A stretch of DNA of 64,000 nt from Enterobacter sp. kpr-6 (lineage in GTDB: Bacteria > Pseudomonadota > Gammaproteobacteria > Enterobacterales > Enterobacteriaceae). The stretch covers positions 1 through 64,000 of the forward strand of contig NZ_FOYH01000005.1 of NCBI RefSeq assembly GCF_900116015.1, written 5' to 3'. Shown here one piece after another: positions 39,221 through 49,428 of this stretch. Position numbers and translations under genes: made by a program. Position 1 is the first letter of the stretch. Each line of letters begins with the position of its first letter. The notes below the pieces were generated by a model. It was not told the DNA's origin. It worked only from the letters and a program-made list of their open reading frames with translations, and did no database searches.

Positions 39221-40672
39221 TCAATTGTTGCGATTGCTGTCCTGGTTTAGCGAGGCGTGATTCCAGGCACCCGGCGCAAGCTGGCGGTCAATATCCGGGT
39301 AGCGTTTTGAATCAAAAACGGGCCGGATCCCCAGTTTGCGCTGGCGCAGATAATCGCTGGCGATAATGCGCACCACGGGGGACAACAGCAGAATGGCCGT
39401 CAGGTTGATAATGGCCATCAGCGCCATCAGCACATCGGCTAACTGCCAGATCATCGGCAGAGAGATGAGCGAGCCGGTTACTACCATCACCACAGTAAAC
39501 AGCCGCAGCAGCCAGACATTTCGCCTGCTGTGCGCGCGCAAAAAGATCAGGTTATTTTCCGCGTAGATGTAGTTCACCACAACCGAGGTAAAGGCGAAAA
39601 ACAGGCTAATCAGCGCGACAAAGCCCGCCGCCCAGTCGCCGGTGAGTGACACCATCGCCTGCTGTATAAGCTGGATACCGCTATCCGAAGACTCGGTGGA
39701 ATAGTCGCCCGCCAGCAGAATGAGCATTGCGCTGGCCGTGCTGACGATAATGGTGTCGATAAAAACGCCAATCATCTGCACAATTCCCTGCGCTGCGGGG
39801 TGTGGCGGCCATGACGCGGCAGCGGCGGCAGCGTTGGGTGTCGAGCCCATGCCCGCTTCATTCGACAGCATCCCGCGCTGAAATCCGCTGGTCAGCGCCT
39901 GGCTGATGGTATAACCAAGAGTGCCCGCTGCGGCTTCCTGCCAGCCAAAGGCGCTCTTCACAATCAGCGCGATAATGCCGGGCCACTGATCGAGATGCCA
40001 GAGACTCAGTAAGAGGCTGGCGCTGACCCAAAGGGTGGCTAATACCGGCACCAGCCACTGCATCAGGCGGGCCACGCCGCGCAATCCCCGGACAATCACC
40101 AGCAGGCTCAGTGCCGCGAGGAATAACCCGGCGGCAAGGCCGGGGATGTCCCAGGCAAAATGTAAGGCATTAGCGACGGAGTGAGCCTGAACGGTATTGA
40201 AAATGATCCCGTAGGCAAGCAGTAAAACGATCGAGAAGAGGACGCCCATCCAGCGCATACCCAGTCCACGGGCGATATACCAGGCGGGGCCGCCGCGAAA
40301 CTGCTGGTGTTCATCACGCTCTTTATACAACTGCGCCAGCGAGCACTCGGCAAAGGAGGTCGCCATGCTCAGCAGCGCGGACATCCACATCCAGAAGACT
40401 GCGCCCGGTCCGCCTGCGACAACCGCCAGCGCCACGCCAGCAAGATTGCCGCTGCCAATACGTGCACCCAGGCTGGTACACAGCGCCTGGAAAGAGGTTA
40501 ACCCGCCGGGCTGCGGGGTGACGCTGCTTTTCAGGCTGCGGCCAGCGTAGCGGAGATAGCGAAACTGGATAAACCGGCTGCGAACAGTGAACCAGATCCC
40601 TGCGCCCATCAGCAGGTAGATCATCACTGCGCCCCAGAGTATTTCATTGATAAATGAGAAAAAATCAGGCAT
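39221..40672 (-). CDS. yaaJ: AGCS-family amino acid:cation symporter YaaJ
   Basis: This 483-residue membrane protein belongs to the alanine/glycine:cation symporter family. It has about ten to eleven hydrophobic segments and the family signatures [19 protein letters not shown] and [26 protein letters not shown] 40672 ([12 protein letters not shown]) matches the E. coli N-terminus. Another ATG lies 6 bp upstream. Substrate is not experimentally certain. The C-terminus (about 483) is a few residues longer than E. coli (476). Confidence 0.93.
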   Translation of the reverse strand: MPDFFSFINEILWGAVMIYLLMGAGIWFTVRSRFIQFRYLRYAGRSLKSSVTPQPGGLTSFQALCTSLGARIGSGNLAGVALAVVAGGPGAVFWMWMSALLSMATSFAECSLAQLYKERDEHQQFRGGPAWYIARGLGMRWMGVLFSIVLLLAYGIIFNTVQAHSVANALHFAWDIPGLAAGLFLAALSLLVIVRGLRGVARLMQWLVPVLATLWVSASLLLSLWHLDQWPGIIALIVKSAFGWQEAAAGTLGYTISQALTSGFQRGMLSNEAGMGSTPNAAAAAASWPPHPAAQGIVQMIGVFIDTIIVSTASAMLILLAGDYSTESSDSGIQLIQQAMVSLTGDWAAGFVALISLFFAFTSVVVNYIYAENNLIFLRAHSRRNVWLLRLFTVVMVVTGSLISLPMIWQLADVLMALMAIINLTAILLLSPVVRIIASDYLRQRKLGIRPVFDSKRYPDIDRQLAPGAWNHASLNQDSNRNN

Positions 40673-40864
40673 TAACATCCCTCTTGTTGATGCCGTTATC
40701 GTGCCATTAGCGTTGTGCGCGGATGGCTGCTCGTCAGGTAAACGGCGAGTCTACCATACTCTGCGGATGCGCATTGTCTGCGGTTGCGCCAGCGTAGTGG
40801 CGTGATATTATCAGGGCAGACCGGTTACATCCCCCTAACAAGCTGTTTAAAGAGAAACACTATT

Positions 40865-41818
40865 ATGACGGATAAATTGACCTCCCTTCGTCAGTTCACC
40901 ACCGTGGTGGCCGACACTGGAGACATCGCGGCAATGAAGCTGTACCAGCCGCAGGATGCCACAACTAACCCTTCTCTGATCCTTAACGCAGCCCAGATCC
41001 CTGAATACCGTAAACTGATTGACGATGCTGTTACCTGGGCGAAAAACCAGAGCAGCGACCGTGCTCAGCAGATCGTTGATGCGTCTGACAAACTGGCCGT
41101 CAATATCGGTCTGGAAATCCTCAAGCTGATCCCAGGCCGTATCTCTACCGAAGTGGATGCGCGCCTCTCTTACGATACCGACGCGTCCATCGCCAAAGCG
41201 AAAAGCCTGATCAAACTGTATAACGATGCGGGCATCAGCAACGATCGTATTCTGATCAAACTGGCTTCTACCTGGCAGGGTATTCGTGCCGCTGAACAGC
41301 TGGAAAAAGAAGGCATCAACTGTAACCTTACGCTGCTGTTCTCCTTCGCTCAGGCGCGTGCCTGTGCCGAAGCGGGCGTATTCCTGATCTCTCCGTTCGT
41401 GGGCCGTATCCTCGACTGGTACAAAGCGAATACCGACAAGAAAGAGTATGCCGCTTCTGAAGATCCGGGCGTTGTTTCCGTGACCGAAATCTACGAATAC
41501 TACAAGCAGCACGGTTATGAAACCGTTGTGATGGGCGCAAGCTTCCGTAACGTCGGCGAAATCATTGAGCTGGCTGGCTGCGACCGTCTGACCATCGCGC
41601 CGGCACTGCTGAAAGAACTGGCTGAAAGTGAAGGCACTATTGAGCGTAAACTGAGCTTCAGCGGTGAAGTGAAAGCCCGCCCTGAGCGCATTACCGAATC
41701 TGAGTTCCTGTGGCAGCACAACCAGGATCCGATGGCGGTAGACAAACTGGCGGACGGTATCCGTAAGTTTGCGGTCGACCAGGAAAAACTGGAAAAAATG
41801 ATCGGCGATCTGCTGTAA
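40865..41818 (+). CDS. talB: transaldolase B
   Basis: This 317-residue enzyme of the non-oxidative pentose phosphate pathway has the exact E. coli length. The Schiff-base lysine is in [12 protein letters not shown], and the N-terminal TTNPSLIL signature is present. The ATG at 40865 ([13 protein letters not shown]) has AAGAGAAAC upstream. Codon use is strongly biased to abundant tRNAs, as in other highly expressed genes here. Confidence 0.97.
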   Translation: MTDKLTSLRQFTTVVADTGDIAAMKLYQPQDATTNPSLILNAAQIPEYRKLIDDAVTWAKNQSSDRAQQIVDASDKLAVNIGLEILKLIPGRISTEVDARLSYDTDASIAKAKSLIKLYNDAGISNDRILIKLASTWQGIRAAEQLEKEGINCNLTLLFSFAQARACAEAGVFLISPFVGRILDWYKANTDKKEYAASEDPGVVSVTEIYEYYKQHGYETVVMGASFRNVGEIIELAGCDRLTIAPALLKELAESEGTIERKLSFSGEVKARPERITESEFLWQHNQDPMAVDKLADGIRKFAVDQEKLEKMIGDLL

Positions 41819-41826
41819 TCATACTG

Positions 41827-41850
41827 GCGTGGCCGGGTTCCCGGTCACGC
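41827..41850 (+). terminator. hairpin after talB
   Basis: GCGTG-g-CCGGG, loop TT, CCCGG-t-CACGC: a 10-bp stem with one mismatch, 9 nt after the talB stop. Only TACCTCTTCT follows. Confidence 0.6.
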
Positions 41851-41929
41851 TACCTCTTCTGAAATCTGTCTGTCCCTCTCTTCGCCGTGTATCATTCTGT
41901 TTAACCAGACTTGTTTAAACGGAAATCTC

Positions 41930-42517
41930 ATGAACACTTTACGCATTGGCTTAGTCTCCATCTCAGATCGCGCATCCAGCGGCGTTTATCAGGATAAAGG
42001 CATCCCCGCCCTCGAAGAATGGCTGGCGCGCGCATTAACAACGCCGTTTGAAATTGAAACCCGGCTGATCCCCGATGAGCAGGCGATCATCGAGCAGACT
42101 CTGTGCGAACTGGTAGATGAAATGAGCTGCCATCTGGTGCTGACGACCGGCGGTACGGGCCCGGCGCGTCGTGATGTGACCCCGGACGCCACGCTTGCGA
42201 TTGCCGATCGGGAAATGCCCGGTTTTGGTGAGCAGATGCGGCAGATCAGCCTGCACTTTGTGCCGACGGCGATTTTGTCCCGTCAGGTGGGCGTGATCCG
42301 TAAACAGGCGCTGATTCTGAATCTGCCAGGCCAGCCAAAATCCATTAAGGAGACGCTGGAAGGGCTGAAATCGCCGGACGGAAAGGTGGTTGTCGCGGGT
42401 ATTTTTGCCAGTGTACCTTATTGTGTACAGTTGCTTGAGGGGCCGTATGTGGAAACCGATAGCGATGTGGTAGCAGCATTTCGCCCAAAAAGCGCCATTC
42501 GCGAGATAATCTCCTGA
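41930..42517 (+). CDS. mog: molybdopterin adenylyltransferase
   Basis: This 195-residue MogA adenylylates molybdopterin before molybdate insertion in molybdenum cofactor synthesis. The signature TTGGTGPARRDVTPDAT and LNLPGQPKSIKE are intact. Length equals E. coli Mog. In E. coli satP follows directly. Here an MFS gene and an Rpn-type gene intervene. Confidence 0.96.
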   Translation: MNTLRIGLVSISDRASSGVYQDKGIPALEEWLARALTTPFEIETRLIPDEQAIIEQTLCELVDEMSCHLVLTTGGTGPARRDVTPDATLAIADREMPGFGEQMRQISLHFVPTAILSRQVGVIRKQALILNLPGQPKSIKETLEGLKSPDGKVVVAGIFASVPYCVQLLEGPYVETDSDVVAAFRPKSAIREIIS

Positions 42518-42641
42518 AAATAGTGCGTTCATGAATTAAGCCGCACCGTCTCTGGCGTGTTACTTTATTTACGGTATAGTAATTTTTACTTTACAGTATG
42601 TGTTTAAATAATTTATCACGCCTGTTTACAAATGGTCGGCT

Positions 42642-43949
42642 ATGTCAAATTACACACGTCCCCTCAATCGTCAGGATTATAAAACGCTGTCGCTCGCTGC
42701 ATTAGGCGGGGCGCTGGAGTTTTATGACTTCATCATTTTTGTCTTCTTTGCTGCCGTCGTGGGAGAACTGTTCTTCCCGGCTGACATTCCCGAATGGCTT
42801 CGTCAGGTGCAGACCTTCGGTATTTTTGCCGCAGGCTATCTGGCGCGTCCGTTGGGCGGCATCATCATGGCGCACTTTGGCGATCTGGTCGGCCGCAAGA
42901 AAATGTTTACCCTCAGCATCCTGCTGATGGCGGTACCGACGCTGGCGATTGGCCTGTTGCCGACCTACGCCTCGATGGGCATTCTTGCGCCGCTATTGCT
43001 CCTGCTGATGCGCGTGCTTCAGGGAGCGGCCATCGGCGGTGAAGTGCCGGGGGCGTGGGTGTTCGTTGCGGAGCATGTACCCGCGCGTCGCATCGGCATT
43101 GCCTGTGGCACGCTGACCGCAGGATTGACCGTTGGGATTTTACTGGGTTCGGTGGTCGCCACGCAGGTAAACACCCGCCTGACGCCGCAGGACGTTCATG
43201 ATTTTGGCTGGCGTATTCCGTTCCTGCTCGGCGGTGCGTTTGGCCTGGTGGCGATGTATTTACGCCGCTGGTTGCAGGAGACGCCGATTTTTCTCGAAAT
43301 GCAGCAGCGTAAAGCGCTGGCACAGGAACTGCCGGTCAAAGCGGTGGTGGCTAACCATAAAAAGGCAGTGATTGTCTCGATGCTGCTGACCTGGCTGCTG
43401 TCTGCCGGGATTGTTGTGGTGATCCTGATGTCACCCGTCTGGCTGCAAAAACAGTACGGCCTGGCCCCGGCGCTGACCTTAAAAGCTAACAGTATCGCCA
43501 CCATTATGCTCTGCATCGGCTGCCTGCTGGCGGGTCTCGCGGCGGACCGGTTTGGTGCCAGCAAAACCTTTATTGTCGGTAGCCTGTTGCTCGCCTGCTC
43601 AAACTGGATCTTCTATCACTTTGCGGGTGCGCACCCGGAACATCTGTTCCTTTTATACGGACTGGTGGGGCTGTGCGTAGGTGTCGTCGGCGCAGTACCT
43701 TACGTCATGGTGCGCGCGTTTCCGGCGGAAGTGCGATTCACCGGGATCTCGTTTTCCTACAACGTGTCGTATGCCATTTTTGGCGGCCTGACGCCGATTG
43801 CGGTCACCATGCTGATGGGCGTATCGCCAATGGCCCCGGCCTGGTACGTGCTGGCGCTGTCGCTGGTAGGATTAATGCTGGGGATCTGGCTGCGTCAGGA
43901 TCTGTATCATAACGATGCGCGGGCGCAGTCCCTGCAACACACCTCGTAA
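42642..43949 (+). CDS. MFS transporter, metabolite:H+ symporter (MHS) type
   Basis: The 435-residue protein has twelve predicted membrane segments. The TM2-3 loop GDLVGRKKMF is the MFS motif A, and the RVLQGAAIGGEVPGAW segment is typical of the MHS subfamily (ProP, KgtP, ShiA, YhjE). The N-terminus has LGGALEFYDFIIFVFFA, the usual MHS TM1. The substrate cannot be told from sequence. The gene is not present between mog and dnaK in E. coli K-12. It has its own hairpin after the stop, and no obvious regulator is adjacent. Confidence 0.85.
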   Translation: MSNYTRPLNRQDYKTLSLAALGGALEFYDFIIFVFFAAVVGELFFPADIPEWLRQVQTFGIFAAGYLARPLGGIIMAHFGDLVGRKKMFTLSILLMAVPTLAIGLLPTYASMGILAPLLLLLMRVLQGAAIGGEVPGAWVFVAEHVPARRIGIACGTLTAGLTVGILLGSVVATQVNTRLTPQDVHDFGWRIPFLLGGAFGLVAMYLRRWLQETPIFLEMQQRKALAQELPVKAVVANHKKAVIVSMLLTWLLSAGIVVVILMSPVWLQKQYGLAPALTLKANSIATIMLCIGCLLAGLAADRFGASKTFIVGSLLLACSNWIFYHFAGAHPEHLFLLYGLVGLCVGVVGAVPYVMVRAFPAEVRFTGISFSYNVSYAIFGGLTPIAVTMLMGVSPMAPAWYVLALSLVGLMLGIWLRQDLYHNDARAQSLQHTS

Positions 43950-43955
43950 GAATTT

Positions 43956-43980
43956 GCCGGGTAGCGGAAGGTTACCCGGC
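43956..43980 (+). terminator. hairpin after the MFS gene
   Basis: GCCGGGTA (43956-43963) pairs with TACCCGGC (43973-43980) around GCGGAAGGT. No T run follows. It is a possible terminator or REP-like element. Confidence 0.55.
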
Positions 43981-44014
43981 CTGCGCTTTATCGTTCACAT
44001 TTTTTCCGAGCCTC

Positions 44015-44070
44015 CTCGCAGGGTTTTCACCTCATTCTGACAACGATCAGGATGAGGTAAATACTGCGAG
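44015..44070. repeat. nested inverted repeat before the Rpn-type gene
   Basis: Outer arms are CTCGCAG (44015-44021) and CTGCGAG (44064-44070). Inner arms are ACCTCATTCTGA (44029-44040) and TCAGGATGAGGT (44047-44058), with one mismatch around a 6-nt loop. It ends 24 bp before the start codon. It could be an operator, a leader RNA structure, or the remains of a small mobile element. Confidence 0.7.
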
Positions 44071-44094
44071 CAGGTTTTGTTTAATGGAAAAAAC

Positions 44095-45036
44095 ATGACA
44101 AGGACATCGTCGTCTACGCCGCATGATGCGGTATTCAAACACTTTATGACCCATCCCGACACCGCGCGCGATTTTCTGGAGATTCATCTTCCCGAACATC
44201 TTTTGCAACTGTGCGACCTCTCAACGCTACGTCTCGAATCAGGCAGTTTTATAGAAGAAAACCTGCAGTCCCGCTATTCCGATGTGCTTTGGTCGCTGCA
44301 AACCCGGCATGGCGCGGGCTATATTTATGCCCTGCTGGAACATCAAAGTACGCCTGACAGACAAATGACGTTGCGGCTCATGCGCTATGCGCTGGCAGCA
44401 ATGCAACGCCATGTTGACGCCGGGAACGAGAAACTCCCGCTAGTGATCCCCGTTCTTTTTTATCACGGAGCTATCAGTCCGTATCCCTATTCACTGCGCT
44501 GGCTGGATGGATTTGAAAACCCGGCGCTGGCGCAGGCACTCTATACGCAGGCTTTCCCGCTGGTTGATGTGACGGTCATTCCCGACGATCGGATCCTGAC
44601 GCATCGCAGAGTGGCGATCCTGGAGTTCCTGCAAAAACATATTCGTGCGCGGGATCTCATGGAGTTTCATGCGCATTTGGCTTCACTACTTTTGGGAAGC
44701 TACACTACCGGGCACCAGCTACGGACAGTCATTCACTATATTGTGCAGGCCGGAAATGCCACCGATCACGGCGCGCTTATTCGTTTGCTGGCAAAAAAAG
44801 CACCGCAACATAAGGATATTCTAATGACGATTGCAGAACAGCTCAGGCAGGAAGGTCACGGAGAAGGATTGCTTCAGGGGCGTAAAGAAGGGCGAGGCGA
44901 AGGTTTAGTGCAAGGCCGTCTGGAGGCCACCATGCGTATTGCACAAGCGATGCTTGATAGTGGGCTTTCACACGCGCAGATCATACAGCTCACAGGATTA
45001 TCAGAAGAAGCGCTGAATACGCTGACGCACTCTTAA
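44095..45036 (+). CDS. Rpn-family recombination-promoting nuclease/putative transposase
   Basis: The 313-residue protein belongs to the PD-(D/E)XK Rpn (YhgA-like) family. The N-terminal HDAVFKHFMTHPDTARDFL is the family signature. Asp63 (YSDVLW) and the Glu82-x-Gln84 pair (ALLEHQS) fit the nuclease core. The C-terminus has tandem EGLLQGRKEGRGEG and EGLVQGRLEAT stretches and an HTH-like LDSGLSHAQIIQLTGLSEEAL. E. coli RpnA is a DNA endonuclease that promotes RecA-independent transfer of gene segments. ATG 44095 gives the family N-terminus. An ATG at 44083 opens a four-codon ORF whose TGA overlaps this start. Confidence 0.88.
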   Translation: MTRTSSSTPHDAVFKHFMTHPDTARDFLEIHLPEHLLQLCDLSTLRLESGSFIEENLQSRYSDVLWSLQTRHGAGYIYALLEHQSTPDRQMTLRLMRYALAAMQRHVDAGNEKLPLVIPVLFYHGAISPYPYSLRWLDGFENPALAQALYTQAFPLVDVTVIPDDRILTHRRVAILEFLQKHIRARDLMEFHAHLASLLLGSYTTGHQLRTVIHYIVQAGNATDHGALIRLLAKKAPQHKDILMTIAEQLRQEGHGEGLLQGRKEGRGEGLVQGRLEATMRIAQAMLDSGLSHAQIIQLTGLSEEALNTLTHS

Positions 45037-45051
45037 AACATCAGCGCAATC

Positions 45052-45078
45052 ATGCTCCAGCGTCAGCCGCTGGAGCAT
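45052..45078. terminator. hairpin between rpn-type gene and satP
   Basis: ATGCTCCAGCG (45052-45062) and CGCTGGAGCAT (45068-45078) form a perfect 11-bp stem with a 5-nt loop. It lies between convergent 3' ends, with no strong T tract on either side. Confidence 0.6.
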
Positions 45079-45086
45079 TGAATAAA

Positions 45087-45653
45087 TCAGTGCTTTTCAC
45101 CAATCGGCAGCACCGTGCGGCCAAATTGTTCGTTCAGAACTTCGCCCATTGCCAGGTAAATGGCGCTTGCGCCGCACACCAGACCAATCCAGCCCGCGAT
45201 GTGAACGATGCTTTCATTATCGGCCAGGTGCCCAATGCACAGCAGGGCAAACAGCACGGTCAGGCTCAGGAACACGAATTGCAGCATACGTGCGCTTTTC
45301 AGGGTGCCAAAGAACATGAACAGGGTGAACACGCCCCAGATGCCTAAATACACGCCCAGGAAGTGGCCGTTAGCCGCTTCAGTCAGGCCCATCTTCGGCA
45401 TCAGTAGAATGGCCACCAGCGTCAGCCAGAACGAGCCGTAAGAGGTAAATGCAGTTAAACCGAAAGTATTGCCTTTTTTGAACTCCAGCAGACCCGCAAA
45501 AATTTGCGCAATACCGCCGTAGAAAATGCCCATCGCCAGGATAACGCCGTCCAGCGGAAACAGACCAATATTATGCAGATTAAGCAGAATAGTGGTCATG
45601 CCGAAGCCCATTAAGCCCAGCGGTGCCGGATTAGCCAACTTAGTGTCGCCCAT
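45087..45653 (-). CDS. satP: acetate/succinate transporter SatP (YaaH)
   Basis: This 188-residue protein has exactly the E. coli length. It is a six-helix channel/transporter of the GPR1/FUN34/YaaH family for acetate and succinate. The family signature NPAPLGLMGFGMTT is at the N-terminus, and a second hallmark FYGGIAQIFAG follows. It lies divergent from dnaK here. Confidence 0.96.
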   Translation of the reverse strand: MGDTKLANPAPLGLMGFGMTTILLNLHNIGLFPLDGVILAMGIFYGGIAQIFAGLLEFKKGNTFGLTAFTSYGSFWLTLVAILLMPKMGLTEAANGHFLGVYLGIWGVFTLFMFFGTLKSARMLQFVFLSLTVLFALLCIGHLADNESIVHIAGWIGLVCGASAIYLAMGEVLNEQFGRTVLPIGEKH

Positions 45654-45803
45654 AAGTCCTCAAAAGAAATCATCAATAAAATGGTGAAAAGTAAAAACCC
45701 CGCACCAGGGATAGAGGAGGCGGGGCGCGGCATCATAATGAGCACCGTTAACTGTGTCTATGATCTGAGCAGGGTGAAATTAAAAAATTTTTTAGTCGCC
45801 CCC

Positions 45804-45831
45804 CTTGATGCCTTCCGTTACGTCCCCATCT
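45804..45831 (+). promoter_or_regulatory. sigma-32 heat-shock promoter of dnaKJ
   Basis: CTTGAT (45804-45809), a 14-bp spacer and CCCCATCT (45824-45831) fit the RpoH consensus CTTGAA-N13-15-CCCCATNT. It lies 120 bp before dnaK, corresponding to dnaK P1 in E. coli. Confidence 0.85.
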
Positions 45832-45951
45832 TGTAGTCAACCGAAGTGAGTGGATCTGGAAAAAAACAGCCTGGGCAGTTGAAACCGCATCATTTGCCCT
45901 TATTACAGATACACAACCACATGCTGACAAATTTTTAGTGGAGACGTTTAG

Positions 45952-47868
45952 ATGGGTAAAATTATTGGTATCGACCTGGGGACTACCAACTCTTGTGTAG
46001 CGATTATGGATGGCACAACCGCACGTGTGCTGGAGAACGCTGAAGGCGATCGCACCACGCCTTCTGTTATTGCATATACTCAGGACGGTGAAACTCTGGT
46101 TGGTCAGCCGGCTAAACGTCAGGCAGTGACAAACCCGCAAAACACACTGTTTGCGATTAAACGCCTGATCGGTCGCCGCTTCCAGGATGAAGAAGTTCAA
46201 CGTGACGTTGCCATCATGCCGTACAAAATCAGCGGCGCTGATAACGGCGATGCATGGATTGACGTGAAAGGCCAGAAAATGGCACCGCCGCAGATCTCTG
46301 CTGAAGTGCTGAAAAAAATGAAGAAAACGGCAGAAGATTACCTGGGTGAGCCGGTAACTGAAGCGGTTATCACCGTTCCGGCTTACTTCAACGATGCTCA
46401 GCGTCAGGCAACCAAAGATGCCGGTCGTATCGCTGGTCTGGAAGTCAAACGTATCATCAACGAACCGACTGCTGCGGCGCTGGCTTACGGCCTCGACAAA
46501 GAAGTGGGCAACCGTACTATCGCGGTCTATGACCTGGGCGGCGGTACTTTCGATATCTCTATTATCGAAATCGACGAAGTTGACGGCGAAAAAACCTTCG
46601 AAGTTCTGGCAACCAACGGTGATACCCACCTGGGTGGTGAAGACTTCGACAGCCGTATGATCAACTACCTCGTTGAAGAATTTAAGAAAGACCAGGGTAT
46701 CGATCTGCGTAACGATCCGCTGGCGATGCAGCGTCTGAAAGAAGCCGCTGAAAAAGCAAAAATCGAGCTGTCTTCTGCACAGCAGACCGACGTGAACCTG
46801 CCGTACATCACCGCAGACGCGACCGGTCCGAAACACATGAACATCAAAGTGACTCGCGCGAAACTGGAAAGCCTGGTAGAAGACCTGGTGAACCGTTCCA
46901 TCGAGCCGCTGAAAGTGGCGCTGCAGGATGCTGGCCTGTCTGTTTCTGACGTGCAGGACGTGATCCTGGTCGGCGGTCAGACTCGTATGCCAATGGTTCA
47001 GAAGAAAGTGGCTGAGTTCTTCGGCAAAGAGCCGCGTAAAGACGTTAACCCGGACGAAGCAGTGGCAATCGGTGCTGCGGTCCAGGGCGGCGTACTGACC
47101 GGTGATGTGAAAGACGTTCTGCTGCTGGACGTAACCCCGCTCTCTCTGGGTATCGAAACCATGGGCGGCGTAATGACAGCGCTGATCACTAAAAACACCA
47201 CCATCCCGACCAAGCACAGCCAGGTGTTCTCGACTGCGGAAGACAACCAGTCTGCGGTAACGATCCACGTGATTCAGGGTGAGCGTAAACGCGCTTCTGA
47301 TAACAAATCACTGGGTCAGTTCAACCTGGATGGGATCAACCCGGCACCGCGCGGCATGCCGCAGATCGAAGTGACCTTCGACATCGACGCCGACGGTATC
47401 CTGCACGTTTCCGCGAAGGACAAAAACAGCGGCAAAGAGCAGAAGATCACCATCAAAGCATCGTCTGGTCTGAACGAAGAAGAAATTCAGAAAATGGTGC
47501 GCGAAGCAGAAGCGAACGCGGAATCTGACCGTAAGTTCGAAGAGCTGGTGCAGACCCGTAACCAGGGTGATCACCTGCTGCACAGCACCCGTAAGCAGGT
47601 TGAAGAAGCAGGCGAACAACTGCCGGCTGACGACAAAACGGCTATCGAGTCTGCGCTGAGCGCGCTGGAAACTTCTCTGAAAGGCGAAGACAAAGCGGAT
47701 ATCGAAGCGAAAATGCAGGCACTGGCGCAGGTTTCCCAGAAGCTGATGGAAATTGCTCAGCAGCAGCATGCCCAGCAGCAGGCGGGTGGCGCTGATGCTT
47801 CTGCAAACAACGCGAAAGATGACGACGTAGTCGACGCTGAGTTCGAAGAAGTTAAAGACAAAAAATAA
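45952..47868 (+). CDS. dnaK: molecular chaperone DnaK (Hsp70)
   Basis: The 638-residue Hsp70 has all three signatures: [29 protein letters not shown] and [17 protein letters not shown]. The linker [13 protein letters not shown] leads to the substrate-binding domain. The C-terminal tail ends in a disordered acidic stretch [16 protein letters not shown]. It works with DnaJ, encoded next, and GrpE. Codon bias is strong. Confidence 0.98.
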   Translation: MGKIIGIDLGTTNSCVAIMDGTTARVLENAEGDRTTPSVIAYTQDGETLVGQPAKRQAVTNPQNTLFAIKRLIGRRFQDEEVQRDVAIMPYKISGADNGDAWIDVKGQKMAPPQISAEVLKKMKKTAEDYLGEPVTEAVITVPAYFNDAQRQATKDAGRIAGLEVKRIINEPTAAALAYGLDKEVGNRTIAVYDLGGGTFDISIIEIDEVDGEKTFEVLATNGDTHLGGEDFDSRMINYLVEEFKKDQGIDLRNDPLAMQRLKEAAEKAKIELSSAQQTDVNLPYITADATGPKHMNIKVTRAKLESLVEDLVNRSIEPLKVALQDAGLSVSDVQDVILVGGQTRMPMVQKKVAEFFGKEPRKDVNPDEAVAIGAAVQGGVLTGDVKDVLLLDVTPLSLGIETMGGVMTALITKNTTIPTKHSQVFSTAEDNQSAVTIHVIQGERKRASDNKSLGQFNLDGINPAPRGMPQIEVTFDIDADGILHVSAKDKNSGKEQKITIKASSGLNEEEIQKMVREAEANAESDRKFEELVQTRNQGDHLLHSTRKQVEEAGEQLPADDKTAIESALSALETSLKGEDKADIEAKMQALAQVSQKLMEIAQQQHAQQQAGGADASANNAKDDDVVDAEFEEVKDKK

Positions 47869-47894
47869 TCGCCCTTTGAACGGGTAATACACTG

Positions 47895-47927
47895 GCACGG
47901 GCGAAGAGGTTTCCTCTCCGCCCGTGC
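47895..47927 (+). ncRNA. dnaK-dnaJ intergenic hairpin (tpke11 position)
   Basis: GCACGGGCG (47895-47903) pairs with CGCCCGTGC (47919-47927), and an inner AGAGG/CCTCT stem closes a TTT loop. The result is an almost continuous 14-bp hairpin. The E. coli small RNA Tpke11 maps to this same gap, from memory. It may be a processed 3' end of dnaK mRNA, an RNA stabiliser or a partial terminator. Confidence 0.5.
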
Positions 47928-47953
47928 ACGCATGTTAGGGGCAGAAAAAAAAG

Positions 47954-49093
47954 ATGGCAAAGCAAGACTATTACGAGATTTTAGGCGTTTCCAAAACAGC
48001 GGAAGAGCGTGAAATCAAAAAGGCTTATAAACGCCTGGCCATGAAATTTCACCCGGACCGCAACCAGGGCGATAAAGAGGCCGAAGCCAAATTCAAAGAA
48101 ATTAAAGAAGCCTACGAAATCCTCACCGATGCCCAAAAACGCGCGGCCTACGATCAGTACGGTCATGCGGCGTTTGAGCAGGGCGGCATGGGTGGCGGTC
48201 ACGGCGGCTTTGGCGGCGGCGGTGCCGACTTCAGCGACATCTTCGGCGATGTGTTTGGCGATATCTTCGGCGGTGGCCGGGGGCGTCAGCGCGCGTCACG
48301 CGGTGCCGATTTACGCTACAACATGGAATTAACGCTGGAAGAGGCCGTTCGCGGCGTCACCAAAGAGATCCGCATTCCGACGCTGGAAGAGTGTGACATT
48401 TGCCACGGCAGCGGCGCAAAAGCCGGTACGCAACCGCAAACCTGTCCAACCTGTCACGGTTCCGGTCAGGTGCAGATGCGTCAGGGCTTCTTTGCGGTAC
48501 AGCAGGCCTGTCCGCACTGTCAGGGTCGCGGGACCATCATTAAAGATCCGTGCAACAAGTGCCACGGTCATGGTCGCGTTGAGAAGAGCAAAACGCTGTC
48601 GGTTAAAATCCCGGCGGGTGTCGATACCGGTGACCGTATCCGTCTGTCCGGTGAAGGCGAAGCGGGTGAGCACGGCGCGCCAGCAGGCGATCTGTACGTT
48701 CAGGTGCAGGTTAAACAGCACCCGATTTTTGAGCGAGAAGGCAACAACCTGTACTGCGAAGTGCCAATCAACTTTGCGATGGCAGCTCTGGGCGGTGAGA
48801 TCGAAGTCCCGACGCTGGATGGCCGCGTGAAGCTGAAAGTGCCTGGCGAAACGCAGACCGGCAAGCTGTTCCGTATGCGCGGTAAAGGCGTGAAATCAGT
48901 CCGTGGCGGTGCGCAAGGCGATCTGCTGTGCCGTGTGGTCGTTGAAACGCCGGTAGGTCTGAACGACAAGCAGAAGCAGTTGCTTAAAGATTTGCAGGAC
49001 AGCTTCGGTGGCCCGACGGGTGAGCACAACAGCCCGCGTTCCAAAAGCTTCTTTGATGGTGTAAAAAAGTTCTTTGACGATTTGACGCGTTAA
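47954..49093 (+). CDS. dnaJ: co-chaperone DnaJ (Hsp40)
   Basis: The 379-residue type I J-protein (E. coli 376) has an N-terminal J domain with the HPDRN tripeptide region. A Gly/Phe-rich linker ([17 protein letters not shown]) follows. The zinc-binding domain has four CxxCxGxG repeats ([32 protein letters not shown]), and the C-terminal substrate-binding part comes last. It stimulates DnaK ATPase. It marks the left border of the accessory chitinase region. Confidence 0.97.
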   Translation: MAKQDYYEILGVSKTAEEREIKKAYKRLAMKFHPDRNQGDKEAEAKFKEIKEAYEILTDAQKRAAYDQYGHAAFEQGGMGGGHGGFGGGGADFSDIFGDVFGDIFGGGRGRQRASRGADLRYNMELTLEEAVRGVTKEIRIPTLEECDICHGSGAKAGTQPQTCPTCHGSGQVQMRQGFFAVQQACPHCQGRGTIIKDPCNKCHGHGRVEKSKTLSVKIPAGVDTGDRIRLSGEGEAGEHGAPAGDLYVQVQVKQHPIFEREGNNLYCEVPINFAMAALGGEIEVPTLDGRVKLKVPGETQTGKLFRMRGKGVKSVRGGAQGDLLCRVVVETPVGLNDKQKQLLKDLQDSFGGPTGEHNSPRSKSFFDGVKKFFDDLTR

Positions 49094-49135
49094 TTTCGAT
49101 GTAACATATCAAAAAAGCTAATATTACATTTGTAA

Positions 49136-49172
49136 ACCGGTGTCGTTTAATTAACGGCACCGGTTTTTTTTT
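49136..49172 (+). terminator. rho-independent terminator of dnaKJ
   Basis: ACCGGTG (49136-49142) pairs with CACCGGT (49158-49164), and an inner CGTT/AACG stem extends the hairpin. Nine T follow. Confidence 0.9.
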
Positions 49173-49428
49173 GGTTTTGAAATTGTGATCGCGATGAAAA
49201 GTGAATTAAGTATTTATGCCCTGTGAACTCATCATCCTGAAAAATATAAAAATAAAATTATAAGATAAATCTTAACTAAAAATGTAAATGGGCTAAACTA
49301 TGCGCGAAACGAGACGATCAATTACTCATCGTCACTCAAAAATCATCTTTTTACGAAATATCATTTCAGGTTGTAACGTTATCCTAAGAAGATATTTGAT
49401 ATATTTGTAAGCGTAGGATTTTCGTCAA

